The notes: a model not told the origin generated them from the letters alone. Counted from the stretch's first letter, positions 39,321 through 49,326 are shown. The stretch: DNA of 64,000 nucleotides from Azohydromonas aeria (GCF_009760915.1 NZ_VIDQ01000034.1:1-64000), one strand, 5' to 3'. Made by a program: numbers and translations.

Positions 39321-40120
39321 CCAAGCGCGCGCCGCAGGCACAGCCAGCGCGCGGGGCAGCTTCCAGAGCAGGTCCGAGGCACGCACGGCGCCTTTCAGCT
39401 GCATCGAGGGCTGGTACAGCCCGCGCCGGCGCCACTCGGGTCTGGGCTATGGCGACAGCACCGTCAGCAGCCATAGACCAAGTGTGTGCGTGCTGATGAC
39501 CAGACCCGGCCGCTGTGTTGCGACCCTTGCCGCAGGCGCATGCCAAGCTCGCCGCCGTGCCGGGCATGCGCCCACCTGGTGAAGACCTGCCGCGCAGCCG
39601 CTCGCGCGGCTGATTCTCGGCACATTCGACACGTCAACGGGGCGGTGGGCGGGTCGCCGGAGCAACTCGAGTAACTCCTGGATTCAAATTCACGCTTCGC
39701 ATTTGATTTTTCGCAAAAGTGGCTCTCAACGCAAAAGTGATGCTGCGAGCGCAGTTGGCCCACAAGAAAATCTGGATTTTCCGTTGCAGCTGGCGAGCCG
39801 AAACGACCTTCGGTTTCAACTGCATTCCCAGGGCTTGACGAAATCCGGCGGCAGTATTCGATTGTCGCAACATCGACCCTGTGGCGCGGGTGCATGATGG
39901 GGTCTCCACGCATCAGGGAATTGAGCTTCGACCGGCCACCTGCCGCCGTCACGGGTTCTTGAAACGCAAGGCTGATTCAGGAGTGTCTTGGTTTGTATTG
40001 GTGCCGGGGTGGCTGCCTGGATATGTGGCGATCGTTTTGAACTCCGAGCATTGCAGAGGTTTGGGTTCGGTACCGTTGAATCAGGGTGCCCGTTTGCGCA
40101 AATGACTGCATGGAGGAAGC
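39321..40120. other. 800-base region without a supportable gene
   Basis: The first 100 bases contain a minus-strand stretch reading MQLKGAVRASDLLWKLPRA (start 39404), which may be a gene remnant. From about 39660 the base composition becomes visibly less GC-rich, marking entry into the glycosyltransferase island. No RNA gene or transposase is seen. A GGAGGAAG ribosome site ends the region. Confidence 0.4.
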
Positions 40121-41122
40121 ATGATGACACTTGGCATTGTCGTGCCTTGCTACAACGAGGAAGAGGTCATTGCTGAGACATCGCGCAGACTTGTCCGGTT
40201 GCTCCATCGCTTGCAGGCCAGCTGCAAGATATCGATGAGCAGTTTCGTGTGTTTTGTCGATGATGGCAGTACGGATCGAACGTGGAAAATCATTGAGCAG
40301 CTGGCTGCTCAGCACGCAGAAATACGCGGCATCAAGCTGGCGCGCAACAGCGGTCACCAGAATGCATTGATGGCCGGCCTGCTCGGTGTTTCAGCGGACG
40401 CGGTGGTGTCCATAGACGCTGACCTGCAGGACGATGAAAATGTCATTGAAACCATGGTCGATCGCTGTGCCGAAGGTTTTGATCTGGTGCTCGGCGTTCG
40501 CAGCGACCGGTCCACGGATACTGTTTTCAAGCGGGCAACGGCGAGCGGGCACTACCGCCTGCTGAAGATGATGGGCGTCGAGGTCGTGACGCACCATGCC
40601 GATTTCAGGCTGATGACACGGCCGGTACTGGAGGCGTTGCGCCAGTTTGGCGAAGTCAACCTGTACTTGCGAGGCATCATTCCGCTCCTGGGATTCAGGA
40701 CCGCGACTGTGCCTTATAAACGCGTGGCTCGATTTGCCGGCACATCAAAATATCCGATCTCGAAAATGGTGTCGCTGTCGCTGCAAGGCATCACGTCGCT
40801 GTCGATCCAACCTATCCGCCTGGTGGCCATTGCCGGCATGTTCATCTCCGCGATCAGCGTGCTCGCTGGATTATGGGCATTGATCATCCGGCTGTTCACG
40901 TCGCAAGCCCTGCCAGGCTGGGCTTCCACGGTAGTGCCTTCCTATTTTTTGGGGGGATTGCAGTTGTTGAGCTTGGGCGTGATTGGAGAATACGTCGGCA
41001 AAATCTACATGGAAACCAAGCGCCGACCACGATTCGTGATAGAGAAAACCACGGCTTGCCTGGACTCTAGAGCTGCTGCCCGCCACATGGCGGACGAGAC
41101 AGTCGAAACCCTGATTTCCTGA
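40121..41122 (+). CDS. gtrB: GtrB-like polyprenyl-phosphate glycosyltransferase (GT2)
   Basis: The 333-residue DPM1/GtrB-type enzyme has an N-terminal GT2 domain (IVVPCYNEEEVI, VDDGSTDRTW, and the metal motif in SIDADLQDD) and two C-terminal membrane helices (about residues 233-258 and 270-292). It charges undecaprenyl phosphate with a sugar on the cytoplasmic face. With the GT39 and GtrA genes it forms a GtrA/GtrB/transferase module that modifies O-antigen or another surface glycan. Its less GC-rich composition suggests acquisition. Confidence 0.88.
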   Translation: MMTLGIVVPCYNEEEVIAETSRRLVRLLHRLQASCKISMSSFVCFVDDGSTDRTWKIIEQLAAQHAEIRGIKLARNSGHQNALMAGLLGVSADAVVSIDADLQDDENVIETMVDRCAEGFDLVLGVRSDRSTDTVFKRATASGHYRLLKMMGVEVVTHHADFRLMTRPVLEALRQFGEVNLYLRGIIPLLGFRTATVPYKRVARFAGTSKYPISKMVSLSLQGITSLSIQPIRLVAIAGMFISAISVLAGLWALIIRLFTSQALPGWASTVVPSYFLGGLQLLSLGVIGEYVGKIYMETKRRPRFVIEKTTACLDSRAAARHMADETVETLIS

Positions 41123-41144
41123 GCGGCACTGGGGAAAATTGGCC

Positions 41145-42728
41145 ATGAAGGAATCGCATGAAATGGACATGCCGGTGGAGCCGGGCTCCATCGAATTTCC
41201 GAAGATCACGCAAACGGGGTGGTCCAAGGCAGGAAAATTCCGCAGTTTGCTGGCTTGGACCGGCTTGGTGCTGGTGACGGCTCTTGCATTCCTGTTTTCT
41301 GACCTGTCCCGCTTTCCCGTTCTCATGTGGGACGAGTCCCGGCTGGCCGTCAATGCGCTTGAAATGGCCTTGAATGGTCCGAGCCTGGTGACCACTTTTG
41401 GTTTCGAGCCTGACTTGTGGAACACGAAGCCGCCTCTGCAAATCTGGCTCATGGCCTTGTCCATCAGCCACGCTTCACAGCCGGAAGTCGGGCTGCGGCT
41501 GCCCTCGGCATTGGCCGCCCTGGCAACGGTTGCCCTGATTTTCTACTTCACGTACCGTTTCACGCGCTCACCCGTCACGGCCGCTGCGGCCGCCTTGCTG
41601 CTGCTGAGCAGCCGGGGATTTTATGGCACGCACGTGGCACGCACCGGCGACTATGACGCCTTGCTGGTATTGCTCGCAACGGCATATTGCGGGCTGCTGT
41701 TCCGGTTGCTGCACGGTTCGAAGTCCAGGGCTTTTGTCTTCGAAGCAACCGGGCTGTGCCTGGCGCTGGCAGTGATGACCAAGGGCGTCGGAGGACTGAT
41801 GCCGGTGGCCGGCGTGGTGGTTCATGCCATGCTGACACGGCGTTGGCATCGCTTGTGGGTGTGGCCGTCTTCGCTGAAGGCTGCGCTGATATTCTCGGTG
41901 CTGTTGACATCCTTTTATGTATTTCGGGAGCTGAGTTCCCCCGGCTATCTTGAGGCCGTGCTGCGGAATGAGTTTGGCCGCTACGTGGCTGACCTTGACC
42001 CACAGTCGGAAGCGACACGTCAAGGCTTCATGTATCTGTTCCAGGTGGTGACGGTACATCGCCATTTCGCGCTGGGAATCTTGCTTGTCTTCGTACTGCC
42101 GATCGGGTGGTATCTCGCGACGCCTCGGCGCAGGCTGCTCCTTTCCTATGCGCTGGTGGTGTCTTTCACGTTCCTGCTGGTGGTCAGTTCATCGCGCACC
42201 CGCTATTACTGGTACATCGCGCCGGTCTACCCCTGGCTGGCCGTGGCGGCAGCAGTTTCCATCGAGTCGATCATCAAGTGGCTGAAGCACAACCTCCATC
42301 GGCGCTGGCAGGCGCTGGGCCGCGCAGCGCCTGCATTGCTGGCTCTCCTCCTGGCAGGAGTCTTTGGACTGGCGGTAGCCGACCGTCATGTTCGGCTTGT
42401 GAATTATCGGGATGGATACGAAAGTGCTTATGGTCCCTTCTTGAAGGATTTGGTCTACGCAGGACACGACCGCATCACGGTCGTCGATGGCGGTCGCGCT
42501 GACGCAGGGCCAGTCATGAATGCGCACTACAATCCCGTGCTTCGCTTTTATCAGATGTATATCGGGTGGCGCACAGGTGCATCGGTACAGATCGTGCATG
42601 CTTTGCCGGCATCGTTGTCAACCGGCGACGTGCTGGCGACTTGTGACGCCAGGTTCAGTCTTTCGCCATCCCAAGCCTTCGAGGTGATTGCCCATACGGG
42701 CCGCTGCAATGCAGTCGCCGTCAAGTAG
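41145..42728 (+). CDS. GT39/ArnT-like membrane glycosyltransferase
   Basis: A roughly 527-residue multispanning GT-C enzyme with the first-loop acidic motif WDESRLAVNALEMA, then EPDLWNTKPPLQIWLMAL as in PMT/ArnT proteins. About eleven membrane segments follow, then a periplasmic C-terminal domain. It should transfer the lipid-linked sugar made by the GtrB-like protein onto a periplasmic glycan or lipid A acceptor. It starts 22 bases after gtrB, in the same lower-GC block. Confidence 0.87.
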   Translation: MKESHEMDMPVEPGSIEFPKITQTGWSKAGKFRSLLAWTGLVLVTALAFLFSDLSRFPVLMWDESRLAVNALEMALNGPSLVTTFGFEPDLWNTKPPLQIWLMALSISHASQPEVGLRLPSALAALATVALIFYFTYRFTRSPVTAAAAALLLLSSRGFYGTHVARTGDYDALLVLLATAYCGLLFRLLHGSKSRAFVFEATGLCLALAVMTKGVGGLMPVAGVVVHAMLTRRWHRLWVWPSSLKAALIFSVLLTSFYVFRELSSPGYLEAVLRNEFGRYVADLDPQSEATRQGFMYLFQVVTVHRHFALGILLVFVLPIGWYLATPRRRLLLSYALVVSFTFLLVVSSSRTRYYWYIAPVYPWLAVAAAVSIESIIKWLKHNLHRRWQALGRAAPALLALLLAGVFGLAVADRHVRLVNYRDGYESAYGPFLKDLVYAGHDRITVVDGGRADAGPVMNAHYNPVLRFYQMYIGWRTGASVQIVHALPASLSTGDVLATCDARFSLSPSQAFEVIAHTGRCNAVAVK

Positions 42729-42784
42729 CCGGCCAGGCGCGCACGGTACCGCGATCTGCTCCCATCCCTCGGCCGAGACAGCCC

Positions 42785-43165
42785 GTGCACAAGCAATTCT
42801 TGATATTCGTTCTGGTTGGCGGAATTGCGACAGGGCTGCAATATGCCGTGCTGCTGGCCTTGATGATGATTTGGGATTTTCCGCCCACGTTGGCTTCGAG
42901 CGTGGGCTTTTTGGCCAGCCTGTTCCTAAACTATGCGATGAACAGAAGCCTGACGTTCCTCAGTCGTCAACGTCATGCGGCAGTGTTTCCCAGGTTCTTG
43001 ATGGTTTCACTGGGCGGATTGCTGCTCAATGGCCTTGCACTTTCATTGCTCCTGAGGCTGTTCGCCTTGCCAGTCCTTGCCGCACAGGCAGGCAGCACGG
43101 CCATGGTGTTGATGTGGAACTATTGGGCGCATCGAGCCTGGACCTTCAGGACCGGTTCGGTGTGA
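42785..43165 (+). CDS. gtrA: GtrA-family flippase-like membrane protein
   Basis: A 126-residue protein with four predicted membrane helices and the GtrA pattern (KQFLIFVLVGGIATGLQY, LASSVGFLASLFLNYAMNRSLTF, MWNYWAHRAWTF). GtrA proteins are thought to flip undecaprenyl-phosphate sugar to the periplasm. GTG start at 42785. Last gene of the three-gene module. Confidence 0.9.
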   Translation: MHKQFLIFVLVGGIATGLQYAVLLALMMIWDFPPTLASSVGFLASLFLNYAMNRSLTFLSRQRHAAVFPRFLMVSLGGLLLNGLALSLLLRLFALPVLAAQAGSTAMVLMWNYWAHRAWTFRTGSV

Positions 43166-43389
43166 GGGCAGCAAGCCAGCCAAATGCTCGTCACGGAGCC
43201 CTCAGGCTGGCGCACCGATGCGGCACGGGCCGCCTCGGTGGCCGAATTTGAATGCACACGGCCGGGCAGGGCGCTGTGCCGGCCGCAACGGTTCGGCCGT
43301 GGCATGAAGAGCCGCTCCGTGCGTGGCCATGCCAATTGGCCGATGGACCGATTGGCAGCCCCTCCCTGCCATGAACCGTCATGGCTTCG

Positions 43390-44772
43390 CTACCTGAACT
43401 GGAACAAGGCCTTGTGGATGGAGCCGTCCGTCAAGCGCAGCGTGAGCAGCCGGCACGTGCCCGCCCACGCTTTCTCGGTCTTCCAGACATAGGTGTAGGT
43501 GCCGCTGTCGGGATCCAGGTTCAAGGGGCTGCGATGGCGGTGTTCGGTGTCGCTGCTGTTGTTGGCGGTGGCCCCTTCCTCACGACCAGGGCACGCAATG
43601 TGACGTGAGTTCGGGTAGCCCGCGGCGATGACGTTGAGCCCCAGGCCGGTGTGAAGCCGGAACCTGAGCGGCACGGCCGCCCCGGCGCGACGGGCGTTCA
43701 AGGCCGGCGGATTGAGCACCGGCTCGAAGAAGCCTGTGAAATGGAACCGGGCAGGGCCGATGAACTGGCCGAATGCGTTGGGTTCGCGTCCTGTCGGCAG
43801 CGTCGCGACAACCTCGTTGGTTGCCGTGGCAATCACCGAGAGGCTGTTGCTGTTGCGGTTGGCGACGTACACGCGCTTTCCGTCCGGCGTCACGGACAGC
43901 CCGTAAGGGACAAGCCCTACCGGGACCGTGGCGATCACGGCGTTGGTGGCGGTGTCGATGACCGCGACGCTGGAGCCGGCGATTTCCGTGACGTAGACGC
44001 GCTTGCCATCCGGTGTGACGGCCACGCCGAAGGGCGCACGGGCCGGGATGTCGGCAACCACGGTGTTGGAGGCCGCGGAGATCACCGAAACCGTGCTGAG
44101 GTCCCCCCTGCCGAGATTGGCCACGTAGACATGGGTGCCATCCGGTGAAACCGCGACTCCGTAGGGCGACACGCCTACCGGGATGTCGGCGATGACGGCA
44201 TTCGTGTCTGTGGAAATGACCAGGACGTTGTTGCTGCCCCAGTTCGCGACGTAGATGCGGCTGCCATCGGGCGATGCCGCCACGCCGCTGGGCGAGGCGC
44301 CCGCGCGGATGGTGGCAACGACTTGATGGGTGACGGTCGAGATGACGGCCACATTGCCGCCGGACACGCTGCCCACGTAGAGCCGGCGACCGTTTGGCGT
44401 CAATGCCAGCCCGGAGGGCAAGGCCACGGGAATGGTTGCAATGACCGACTTGCTGGCAGCGGAGACGACGGCGACATGGCCGCTGTTCGCGACGGAGACG
44501 TAGGCTCGCGCGCTGTCTTGCGACGCCGCCACACCGAAGGGACTGAATCCCGTGCCGATGGTGGCAAGGAACTCGTTGGTGGCGGTGTCGAGTATGGAGA
44601 CGGTGTGGTCCTCCGTGTTGGGGACGTAGGCAAAAGGAGCGGCCAGCGCCGTGCCGCAAGACAGGAAACCCGCCATCACCGCGGCACGAGTGCCGCTGTG
44701 CCGCGGATGAAAGGGGATGCGTCGGCTGGGCTTCCTGTCCGATCGGGCCTGGCACATCGGCATTCCATTCAT
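43390..44772 (-). CDS. Secreted YVTN beta-propeller protein with C-terminal PxKF-like domain
   Basis: The 460-residue protein has a signal-like segment (about residues 25-45, ending ALAAP). It has about seven or eight YVTN repeats of roughly 42 residues (VSPDGTHVYVANLG, VTPDGKRVYVANRN) forming a propeller. The C-terminal region (PPALNARRAGAAVPLRFRL, YTYVWKTEKAWAGTCRLL) is PxKF-like. It is predicted to be periplasmic or extracellular; function is unknown, with scaffold or adhesion roles in the family. ATG 44772 has a GGAGG site and lies near a lower-GC island. Confidence 0.85.
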   Translation of the reverse strand: MNGMPMCQARSDRKPSRRIPFHPRHSGTRAAVMAGFLSCGTALAAPFAYVPNTEDHTVSILDTATNEFLATIGTGFSPFGVAASQDSARAYVSVANSGHVAVVSAASKSVIATIPVALPSGLALTPNGRRLYVGSVSGGNVAVISTVTHQVVATIRAGASPSGVAASPDGSRIYVANWGSNNVLVISTDTNAVIADIPVGVSPYGVAVSPDGTHVYVANLGRGDLSTVSVISAASNTVVADIPARAPFGVAVTPDGKRVYVTEIAGSSVAVIDTATNAVIATVPVGLVPYGLSVTPDGKRVYVANRNSNSLSVIATATNEVVATLPTGREPNAFGQFIGPARFHFTGFFEPVLNPPALNARRAGAAVPLRFRLHTGLGLNVIAAGYPNSRHIACPGREEGATANNSSDTEHRHRSPLNLDPDSGTYTYVWKTEKAWAGTCRLLTLRLTDGSIHKALFQFR

Positions 44773-45733
44773 GGATACCTCCTGCAGTGGGGGGAGCCAT
44801 CGCATGCATCAGCGGCGGGCACCTGCGGCCGATGGCCTGCCGCAGGTGCACCGGAGGCTGTCGACGGTTCACTCAACGAGGAGGCGTCAGCGCCGACAGC
44901 GGGACGTCCTTGGCAAGGCATCCCACCGGGCATCAATGTGCATCGCGGGCTCGACCGGCGATTGACGGAAATCAGGTCGCTGTCCGCGACCCTGCGAATG
45001 GGCCTTCTTGCCATGCGGCCGTCGGCAGGCTTTCAGTCCCTGTTGCCGGCCGCTCTGCGGAGGCAGGGTCCTTGCATCATCTTCTGGCCGACCGGTATTC
45101 GCAGGATGCCGATGTCCCAGGGGCAAGTGCCGAGGCGGCAAACTTGCGCATTCGCAAACGCGTGGCAGCACTTTTCCACAACCATGCGGGTGCGACGAAG
45201 GCTCAATGTCCCGCCTAAGCACCTTGAGCGCGCAGGCGTCCTGGTTGATCTGGTGGAGCCGCCTGCGCCGGGCAGTATCCGGCTTCGTCGATGGGCACCT
45301 TGTTCAATGACGACAGGACAGATCCATGTACCAAGCTCGTGCGAAAGCCGCTTTGCCCGAAGCGAATCAGGTCGTCGGCGCGGGATCCATGACGAGAGTT
45401 GCTTTTGCAACTTCCAGGAAGCCCGTCAACAGGCCATGCCTGGCTGCTGCGATCCGTGGGCAGCCCGGTGGTTGAACTGGCAGGAGGAACGTTCGAGCCG
45501 GCTCAGGCATTGCAGCCGGGTGCCGCAGGGCCGCACCTGTGCTGTTTCCAATCGCGCGAGCCTGGCAAGGTGCAGCTGCGATTGGAGCTGCAGCAGCACT
45601 GGCAGCCGGGTACGGTCGCGCAAAGCTTCGAGCTCACGGTACGCGTCGTGGCAGGTCGTCCGTCATGCCTTGAGCAGGGGCCACAAAGTGGAGCCGTCGT
45701 CTGCCCGATCAGTTTGGCCAACGGAGAGAGAAC
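44773..45733. other. 960-base stretch with no confident gene
   Basis: Several frames are open here but none has recognisable family motifs together with a ribosome site. Only the short frame entered separately at 45399 looks possibly coding. No transposase, RNA gene or convincing terminator was recognised. Confidence 0.35.
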
Positions 45734-45737
45734 ATGA
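45399..45737 (+). CDS. Possible small hypothetical protein, start uncertain
   Basis: The frame encodes up to 112 residues with alternating hydrophobic strands (KVQLRLELQQHW, QSFELTVRVVAG) and its stop overlaps the next ATG (ATGA), as in a coupled operon. It has no good start: TTG 45399 and GTG 45456 are the only options. Another frame opens with an ATG at 45326 and stops at about 45475, so this may be a frameshifted gene. I do not recognise it. Confidence 0.3.
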   Translation: MLLQLPGSPSTGHAWLLRSVGSPVVELAGGTFEPAQALQPGAAGPHLCCFQSREPGKVQLRLELQQHWQPGTVAQSFELTVRVVAGRPSCLEQGPQSGAVVCPISLANGERT

Positions 45738-46213
45738 AGCTTTCGGCAACCTTCCTTGCGGCTTGCTGCCTGGCCACGTCGGCCTTTGCGCAAGCGACCT
45801 CGGCAGACCAGCTTCCCCAGCTCTACATCGAGGCCTACCGCAACGGCGACGCGGACCGGATCGCTGCGCTGTTCTCTGCGGACGCGACATTCATTCCGCT
45901 GTTGCCGCTTCCGCGCCTGACCGGGCGCGACGCGATCCGTGCCTACTACCAGCGCGCCCTATCCAGCTCGCGGTCGCGAAACATCACGCCGTCGAACCAG
46001 CAGGTGCAGGCCTATGGAGAAGTGGTCGTCCGGTCGGCGGAGGTTCGCATCGATCAGGAGCTGCTGGACGGCCGGGAAGTCTCGACCCGGGCCAGGGTCA
46101 GCTTCGTCTACAAGCGGGAGCCGCAGGGGTGGTTGATCGTGCACCACCACCAGTCGGTCGAGCCGGCCGCGCCGGCAGCCCCGGGGCCGGCGCCGGCCAG
46201 GCCGCAGCCCTGA
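45734..46213 (+). CDS. Secreted SnoaL/NTF2-like protein (SgcJ/EcaC type)
   Basis: A 159-residue protein with a clear signal peptide (MKLSATFLAACCLATSAFA-Q) and an NTF2-like cone fold: LPQLYIEAYRNGDADRIAALFSADATFIPL, LTGRDAIRAYYQ, and a final strand GWLIVHHHQS. The C-terminus is a Pro/Ala tail. Such proteins are small-molecule binders or isomerase-like; the ligand is unknown. Good AGAGAG site before ATG 45734. Confidence 0.8.
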   Translation: MKLSATFLAACCLATSAFAQATSADQLPQLYIEAYRNGDADRIAALFSADATFIPLLPLPRLTGRDAIRAYYQRALSSSRSRNITPSNQQVQAYGEVVVRSAEVRIDQELLDGREVSTRARVSFVYKREPQGWLIVHHHQSVEPAAPAAPGPAPARPQP

Positions 46214-46376
46214 AGCGGGTCGCCCGCGCCTGCCGCGCGGCACGGTGCCCGCGGCAGTGGCCGCTTCGGCGCACGAGCAGCGCCGCAGTTGATGCCGGTC
46301 AAGGCTGCCGGCGCCCAGCGGTTCATGCTTTCCAGCCCTGCAGCCGCTGAGGGCCGCAGCCCGTGGAGGGACCGCC

Positions 46377-48806
46377 ATGAAGTACATCCGCTGGTTCGCC
46401 GAACTGGGTGCCGACGACGTGCCGCTCGTCGGCGGCAAGAATGCCTCGCTGGGCGAGATGTTCAGCGCGCTGGCGCCGCAGGGCGTCAACGTGCCCGACG
46501 GCTTCGCCGTCACCGCCGAGGCCTACCGCCACGTGCTGGACCAGGCCGACGCGTGGCCGCGCCTGCATGAGGCGCTGTCGGCGCTGGACCCCTTCGACGT
46601 CGAGGACCTGGCCTGCCGCGCCCGGCGCGCGCGGGAGATCGTCATGGCCGCGCCGCTGCCGCCGGACCTGGCCGCCGAAATCGTCGAGGCCTACGCGCGG
46701 CTGCGCCGCGAGTACGGCGAGCAGCTCGAAGTGGCCGTGCGCAGCTCGGCCACCGCCGAGGACCTGCCGGGCGCCAGCTTCGCGGGACAGCACGAGACCT
46801 ACCTCAACGTCAACGGCGAGGGCCCGCTGCTGGAGGCGGTGCGGCGCTGCTTCGCCAGCCTGTTCAAGGACCGTGCCATCCGCTACCGGATGGACCAGGG
46901 CTTCGACCACTTCAAGGTCTTCCAGTCGGTGGGCGTGATGAAGATGGTGCGCGCCGATCGCGCGGCCAGCGGCGTGATCTTCACGCTGGACACCGAGTCG
47001 GGATTTCGGGACGTGGTCTTCATCACCGGCGCCTACGGCCTGGGTGAGAACGTGGTGCAGGGCACGGTGGACCCGGACGAGTTCCACGTCTTCAAGCCCA
47101 CGCTGCGCCAGGGCCACCGCACGGTGCTGCGGCGCAAGCTCGGCGGCAAGGAAGTGCGCATGGTCTATTCCTGGGGCGCCGGGCGCGAGACCACGCGCAA
47201 CGTGCCCACGCCCAGGGAAGAGCAGGCGCGCTACTGCATCTGCGACGACGAGGTGCTGGCGCTGGCCGACGCTGCGCTGGCGGTCGAGGACCACTACAGC
47301 CGCCGCGCCGGGCAGCCCGTGCCCATGGACATCGAATGGGCCAAGGACGGCCTCGACGGCCGGCTCTACATCGTGCAGGCGCGGCCCGAGACCGTGGCCT
47401 CGCGCCGGCCCGTCGGCCAGTTCGACGAGGTGCGGCTGGGGGCCCAGGGCAGCGTGCTGGCCACGGGGCGCGCCGTGGGCAGCCGCATCGCCACCGGCCC
47501 CGTGCGCGTGGTGCGCGACGTGTCGGAGCTGGGCGCATTCCAGCCCGGCGAAGTGCTGGTGGCCGACACCACCATGCCCGACTGGGGCACGGTCATGAAG
47601 ACGGCTGCCGCGCTGGTGACCAATCGCGGCGGGCGCACCTGCCATGCGGCCATCGTCGCACGCGAACTGGGCATCCCGGCCGTGGTGGGCTGCGACGACG
47701 CCACCACGCGGCTGCACACGGGGGACGAGGTCACGGTGTCGTGCGCGGAAGGCGCGGTGGGCCGGGTGTACGCGGGCGTGCTGCCCTTCACGCACCGGTG
47801 CATCGACCTCGGCACCCTGGCGCGCCCGCGCACGCAGCTGATGGTCAACGTCGGCAACCCGGACACCGCCTTCCAGACCGCGCTGCTGCCCGCCGCCGGC
47901 GTGGGGCTGGCGCGCATGGAATTCATCGTGGCGGAGCACATCCGCGTGCACCCGATGGCCCTGGCGCATCCGGAGCGCGTGCCCGACGTGGCCGAGGCGG
48001 CGCAGATCGCGCGGCTGACGCAGGGCTTCGAGCGCGGGGCCGACTACTTCGTGCGCCAGCTCTCGGAGGGCATCGGCACCATCGCCGCGGCCTTCCACCC
48101 GCGGCCGGTGATCGTGCGGCTGTCGGACTTCAAGACCAACGAGTACGCGCAGCTGCTGGGCGGCCGCGGCTTCGAGCCGCACGAGGAGAACCCGATGCTG
48201 GGCCTGCGCGGCGCCTCGCGCTACGCGCACCCGGCCTATGCCGACGGCTTCGCGCTGGAGTGCGCGGCGCTCAAGCGCGTGCGCCATGACATGGGGCTGA
48301 CCAACGTGAAGCTGATGGTGCCTTTCTGCCGCCGCGTGGAGGAAGCGGAGCGCGTGCTGCAGGCGCTGGCCACGCACGGCCTGGTGCGCGGCCAGGACGG
48401 GCTGGAGGTCTACGTCATGTGCGAGATCCCCAACAACGTGATCCAGATCGACGCCTTCGCGCGGCTCTTCGACGGCTTTTCCATCGGCTCCAACGACCTC
48501 ACGCAGCTGGTGCTGGGTGTGGACCGCGACTCCGAGCTGGTGGCCTTCGACTTCGACGAGCGCGACGCGGGCGTGATGGCCATGATCCGCATGGCGGTGG
48601 AGGGCGCGCGGCGCAACGGACGGCACGTGGGCATCTGCGGGCAGGCGCCTTCGGACCATCCCGAGCTGGTGCGCTTCCTGGTGGAGATCGGCATCGACTC
48701 GATCAGCGTCACGCCCGACACGCTGTTGTCCGTGACGCGCGAGGTCCTGGCCGTCGAGCAGCGGCGTGACCCGCCAGGCTCCGGGACGGTGGGCGCTGCG
48801 TCATGA
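46377..48806 (+). CDS. ppsA: Phosphoenolpyruvate synthase
   Basis: The 809-residue protein has PpsA length and order: an N-terminal ATP-grasp-like PPDK domain (LVGGKNASLGEMFSAL, VAVRSSATAEDLPGASFAGQ), the phosphohistidine domain with active-site His423 (GGRTCHAAIVARELGIPAVVG), and a PEP-binding TIM barrel ending in GIDSISVTPDTLL. It makes PEP from pyruvate, ATP and water for gluconeogenesis. That fits growth on aromatic acids that yield acetyl-CoA and succinyl-CoA. Confidence 0.94.
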   Translation: MKYIRWFAELGADDVPLVGGKNASLGEMFSALAPQGVNVPDGFAVTAEAYRHVLDQADAWPRLHEALSALDPFDVEDLACRARRAREIVMAAPLPPDLAAEIVEAYARLRREYGEQLEVAVRSSATAEDLPGASFAGQHETYLNVNGEGPLLEAVRRCFASLFKDRAIRYRMDQGFDHFKVFQSVGVMKMVRADRAASGVIFTLDTESGFRDVVFITGAYGLGENVVQGTVDPDEFHVFKPTLRQGHRTVLRRKLGGKEVRMVYSWGAGRETTRNVPTPREEQARYCICDDEVLALADAALAVEDHYSRRAGQPVPMDIEWAKDGLDGRLYIVQARPETVASRRPVGQFDEVRLGAQGSVLATGRAVGSRIATGPVRVVRDVSELGAFQPGEVLVADTTMPDWGTVMKTAAALVTNRGGRTCHAAIVARELGIPAVVGCDDATTRLHTGDEVTVSCAEGAVGRVYAGVLPFTHRCIDLGTLARPRTQLMVNVGNPDTAFQTALLPAAGVGLARMEFIVAEHIRVHPMALAHPERVPDVAEAAQIARLTQGFERGADYFVRQLSEGIGTIAAAFHPRPVIVRLSDFKTNEYAQLLGGRGFEPHEENPMLGLRGASRYAHPAYADGFALECAALKRVRHDMGLTNVKLMVPFCRRVEEAERVLQALATHGLVRGQDGLEVYVMCEIPNNVIQIDAFARLFDGFSIGSNDLTQLVLGVDRDSELVAFDFDERDAGVMAMIRMAVEGARRNGRHVGICGQAPSDHPELVRFLVEIGIDSISVTPDTLLSVTREVLAVEQRRDPPGSGTVGAAS

Positions 48807-48902
48807 GCACCCTCGTATCCGCGCCGATGCAGCGCACCGTCCATTCCAATGCGTGTTCGCCGGTGAAAGAGTGACCGGGTCTGCCATCACGGAGACTGGG
48901 CC

Positions 48903-49232
48903 ATGCCTCGAACAGCCAGCGGTAGTGAAGTACTGGAGCAGGCGCAACAGGCGCCGCGCGAAGCCAAGACGGTAGAGGAGTTGCGCCAAGCGCAGGCCGT
49001 GGTGCTGCCTCTGCTGCTGGGCGTGTCCATTGAGCCGTACTCGCCTGAGCTCAACCCCGTGGGGCATCCATGGGATGAGCTGCGCGAGAAGCACTTCCAC
49101 AACCGCTTCTTCGACACCCTGGAAGACGTCGAAGAGCACCTGGCCAACGCACTGGCCGGACGTGAACGCGATGCTCAACGCGTTCACTCCACCACTGCGT
49201 GGCCTTGGATCGTTGGTTCACTTCCAGATTGA
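48903..49232 (+). pseudogene. Internally deleted IS630-family transposase
   Basis: A 109-residue open frame joins the N-terminal IS630 start (EELRQAQAVVLPLLLG) directly to its C-terminal catalytic end (PYSPELNPVGHPWDELREK, then RVHSTTAWPWI). The helix-turn-helix remainder and the first two acidic residues of the DDE triad, about 200 residues, are missing. The reading frame is kept but no activity is possible. The junction lies near 49023-49032. Terminal inverted repeats were not recognised. Confidence 0.8.
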
Positions 49233-49326
49233 AACTGGAATCAGCCCGGTTTCCGCCATCAACCCGCGCAGCAAGCAGCCTCTCGCCGGCAGCAGTCGGC
49301 GTCGCGTGAGGCCGTGAGGCGGCCCG

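Noticed and set aside
44323..46350. Plus-strand 675-codon frame across the propeller gene, the gap and the NTF2-like gene
   Set aside because: It crosses a well-supported gene on each side in the wrong frame or strand and has no recognisable domain.
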